From Promethearchaeota archaeon (GTDB taxonomy: Archaea; Asgardarchaeota; Lokiarchaeia; Sigyniarchaeales; SOKP01): a DNA stretch of 23,926 nucleotides. Positions within the stretch are counted from its first letter, which is position 1. Each line of letters opens with the position of its first letter. Below, in pieces: positions 23,609-23,926 of the stretch. A program made the position numbers and the translations under genes. The stretch is taken from the NCBI GenBank assembly GCA_019058135.1, contig JAHLWE010000391.1:1-23926 (forward strand). Direction: 5' to 3'. The notes below the pieces were generated by a model that searched no databases, was not told the origin of the DNA, and worked only from the letters and a program-made list of their open reading frames with translations.

Positions 23609-23926
23609 TCAAGGAGGAATTTGGACTCTAGATTCATAATCTCTTTTGATTATGTTTGCAAGTCCAGATCGTAGCGTAAGAATACTCGTATCTATTCTTT
23701 CTGAACCTTTAAAAAGTGTAGGACATTGTGGATTATTTTTGTGTTTTTCCATGTGATTTTCAAAAATAAAATTTTGTTCTCTTTCCGAAGCAAATATAAT
23801 TTCTAAAAGTGCGCTAAGTTCATATTCTTGAATTATATCTTTAAATAAATCCCTTAAAATTTTGTTATACTTGAGAAAGAAGGAAGAAATAAAATAGTCA
23901 ATTACAAGATTTGAGTTATCACTAGG
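23609..23926 (-). CDS. C-terminal part of an unrecognised protein, 5' partial
   Basis: The minus-strand frame is open from the window edge (23926) to TGA at 23609-23611, 105 residues. It is mostly helical, with YNKILRDLFKDIIQEYELS (20-38) and LLEIIFASERE (40-50), then a polar stretch (HMEKHKNNPQCP) and a final helix LTLRSGLANIIKRDYESR (83-100). No family is recognised. Coding is supported by the long open frame in AT-rich DNA and its codon pattern; no start is visible because the gene continues outside the window. It converges on the aminopeptidase gene, with 95 bases between the two stop codons. Confidence 0.6.
   Translation of the reverse strand, partial: PSDNSNLVIDYFISSFFLKYNKILRDLFKDIIQEYELSALLEIIFASEREQNFIFENHMEKHKNNPQCPTLFKGSERIDTSILTLRSGLANIIKRDYESRVQIPP

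Noticed and set aside
1..23926. tRNA, rRNA, CRISPR array or insertion sequence
   Set aside because: No cloverleaf-like GC-rich stems, regularly spaced repeats, transposase motifs or terminal inverted repeats were seen in the gaps, all of which are short and AT-rich.

Overview
This AT-rich window (roughly 30% G+C by eye) is archaeal and most resembles an Asgard (Lokiarchaeia-like) genome. It carries an archaeal EF-2 of the paralogue type, a TFB, an archaeal EngB GTPase, a TYW1 with the archaeal six-cysteine layout, an Arf/Rag-like GTPase with WDFGGQE and HKxD motifs, a probable V4R/TRAPP-fold protein, and TATA-like promoters with short leaders. The assignment rests on gene content and remembered families; no database was searched.

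Layout. 1-2175: EF-2 paralogue, cut at its N terminus by the window edge. 2395-3990: an acidic repeat protein and EngB on the + strand. 4091-5371 (-): radical-SAM TYW1, separated from EngB by a 16-bp perfect inverted repeat. 5474-6352 (+): nucleoside-phosphorylase-like protein. 6378-9595 (-): a triple winged-helix protein and two zinc-ribbon membrane proteins. 9701-11402 (-): two overlapping genes, a membrane protein with a DUF2085-like half and an unknown helical protein. 11551-14826 (+), divergent from these: a 1091-residue protein with a GTPase-like but motif-less N domain and a helical-repeat body. 14865-15797 (-): TFB. 16120-17349 (+): Arf/Rag-like GTPase. 17477-18877 (+): M20-type peptidase lacking several metal ligands. 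18893-21624 (-): V4R-like protein, HAD phosphatase and a membrane CTP-dependent kinase/cytidylyltransferase. 21826-22277 (+): a 58-codon SDR fragment coupled to a 92-codon ORF. 22404-23513 (+): M29 aminopeptidase. 23609-23926 (-): the C-terminal end of an unrecognised protein.

How the genes may fit together. EF-2, TYW1 and EngB concern the ribosome and decoding fidelity. The most distinctive stretch is 6378-14826, where zinc-ribbon membrane proteins, a winged-helix regulator, a polytopic fusion and a pseudo-GTPase solenoid lie side by side. It is the best candidate for an undescribed membrane-associated system, but adjacency is the only link. Several proteins look like recognisable folds with missing catalytic or metal-binding residues: the EF-2 diphthamide loop, the TFB zinc ribbon, the M20 metal site and the pseudo-GTPase. 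No tRNA, rRNA, CRISPR array or insertion sequence was seen, and no intergenic stretch exceeds about 325 bases.
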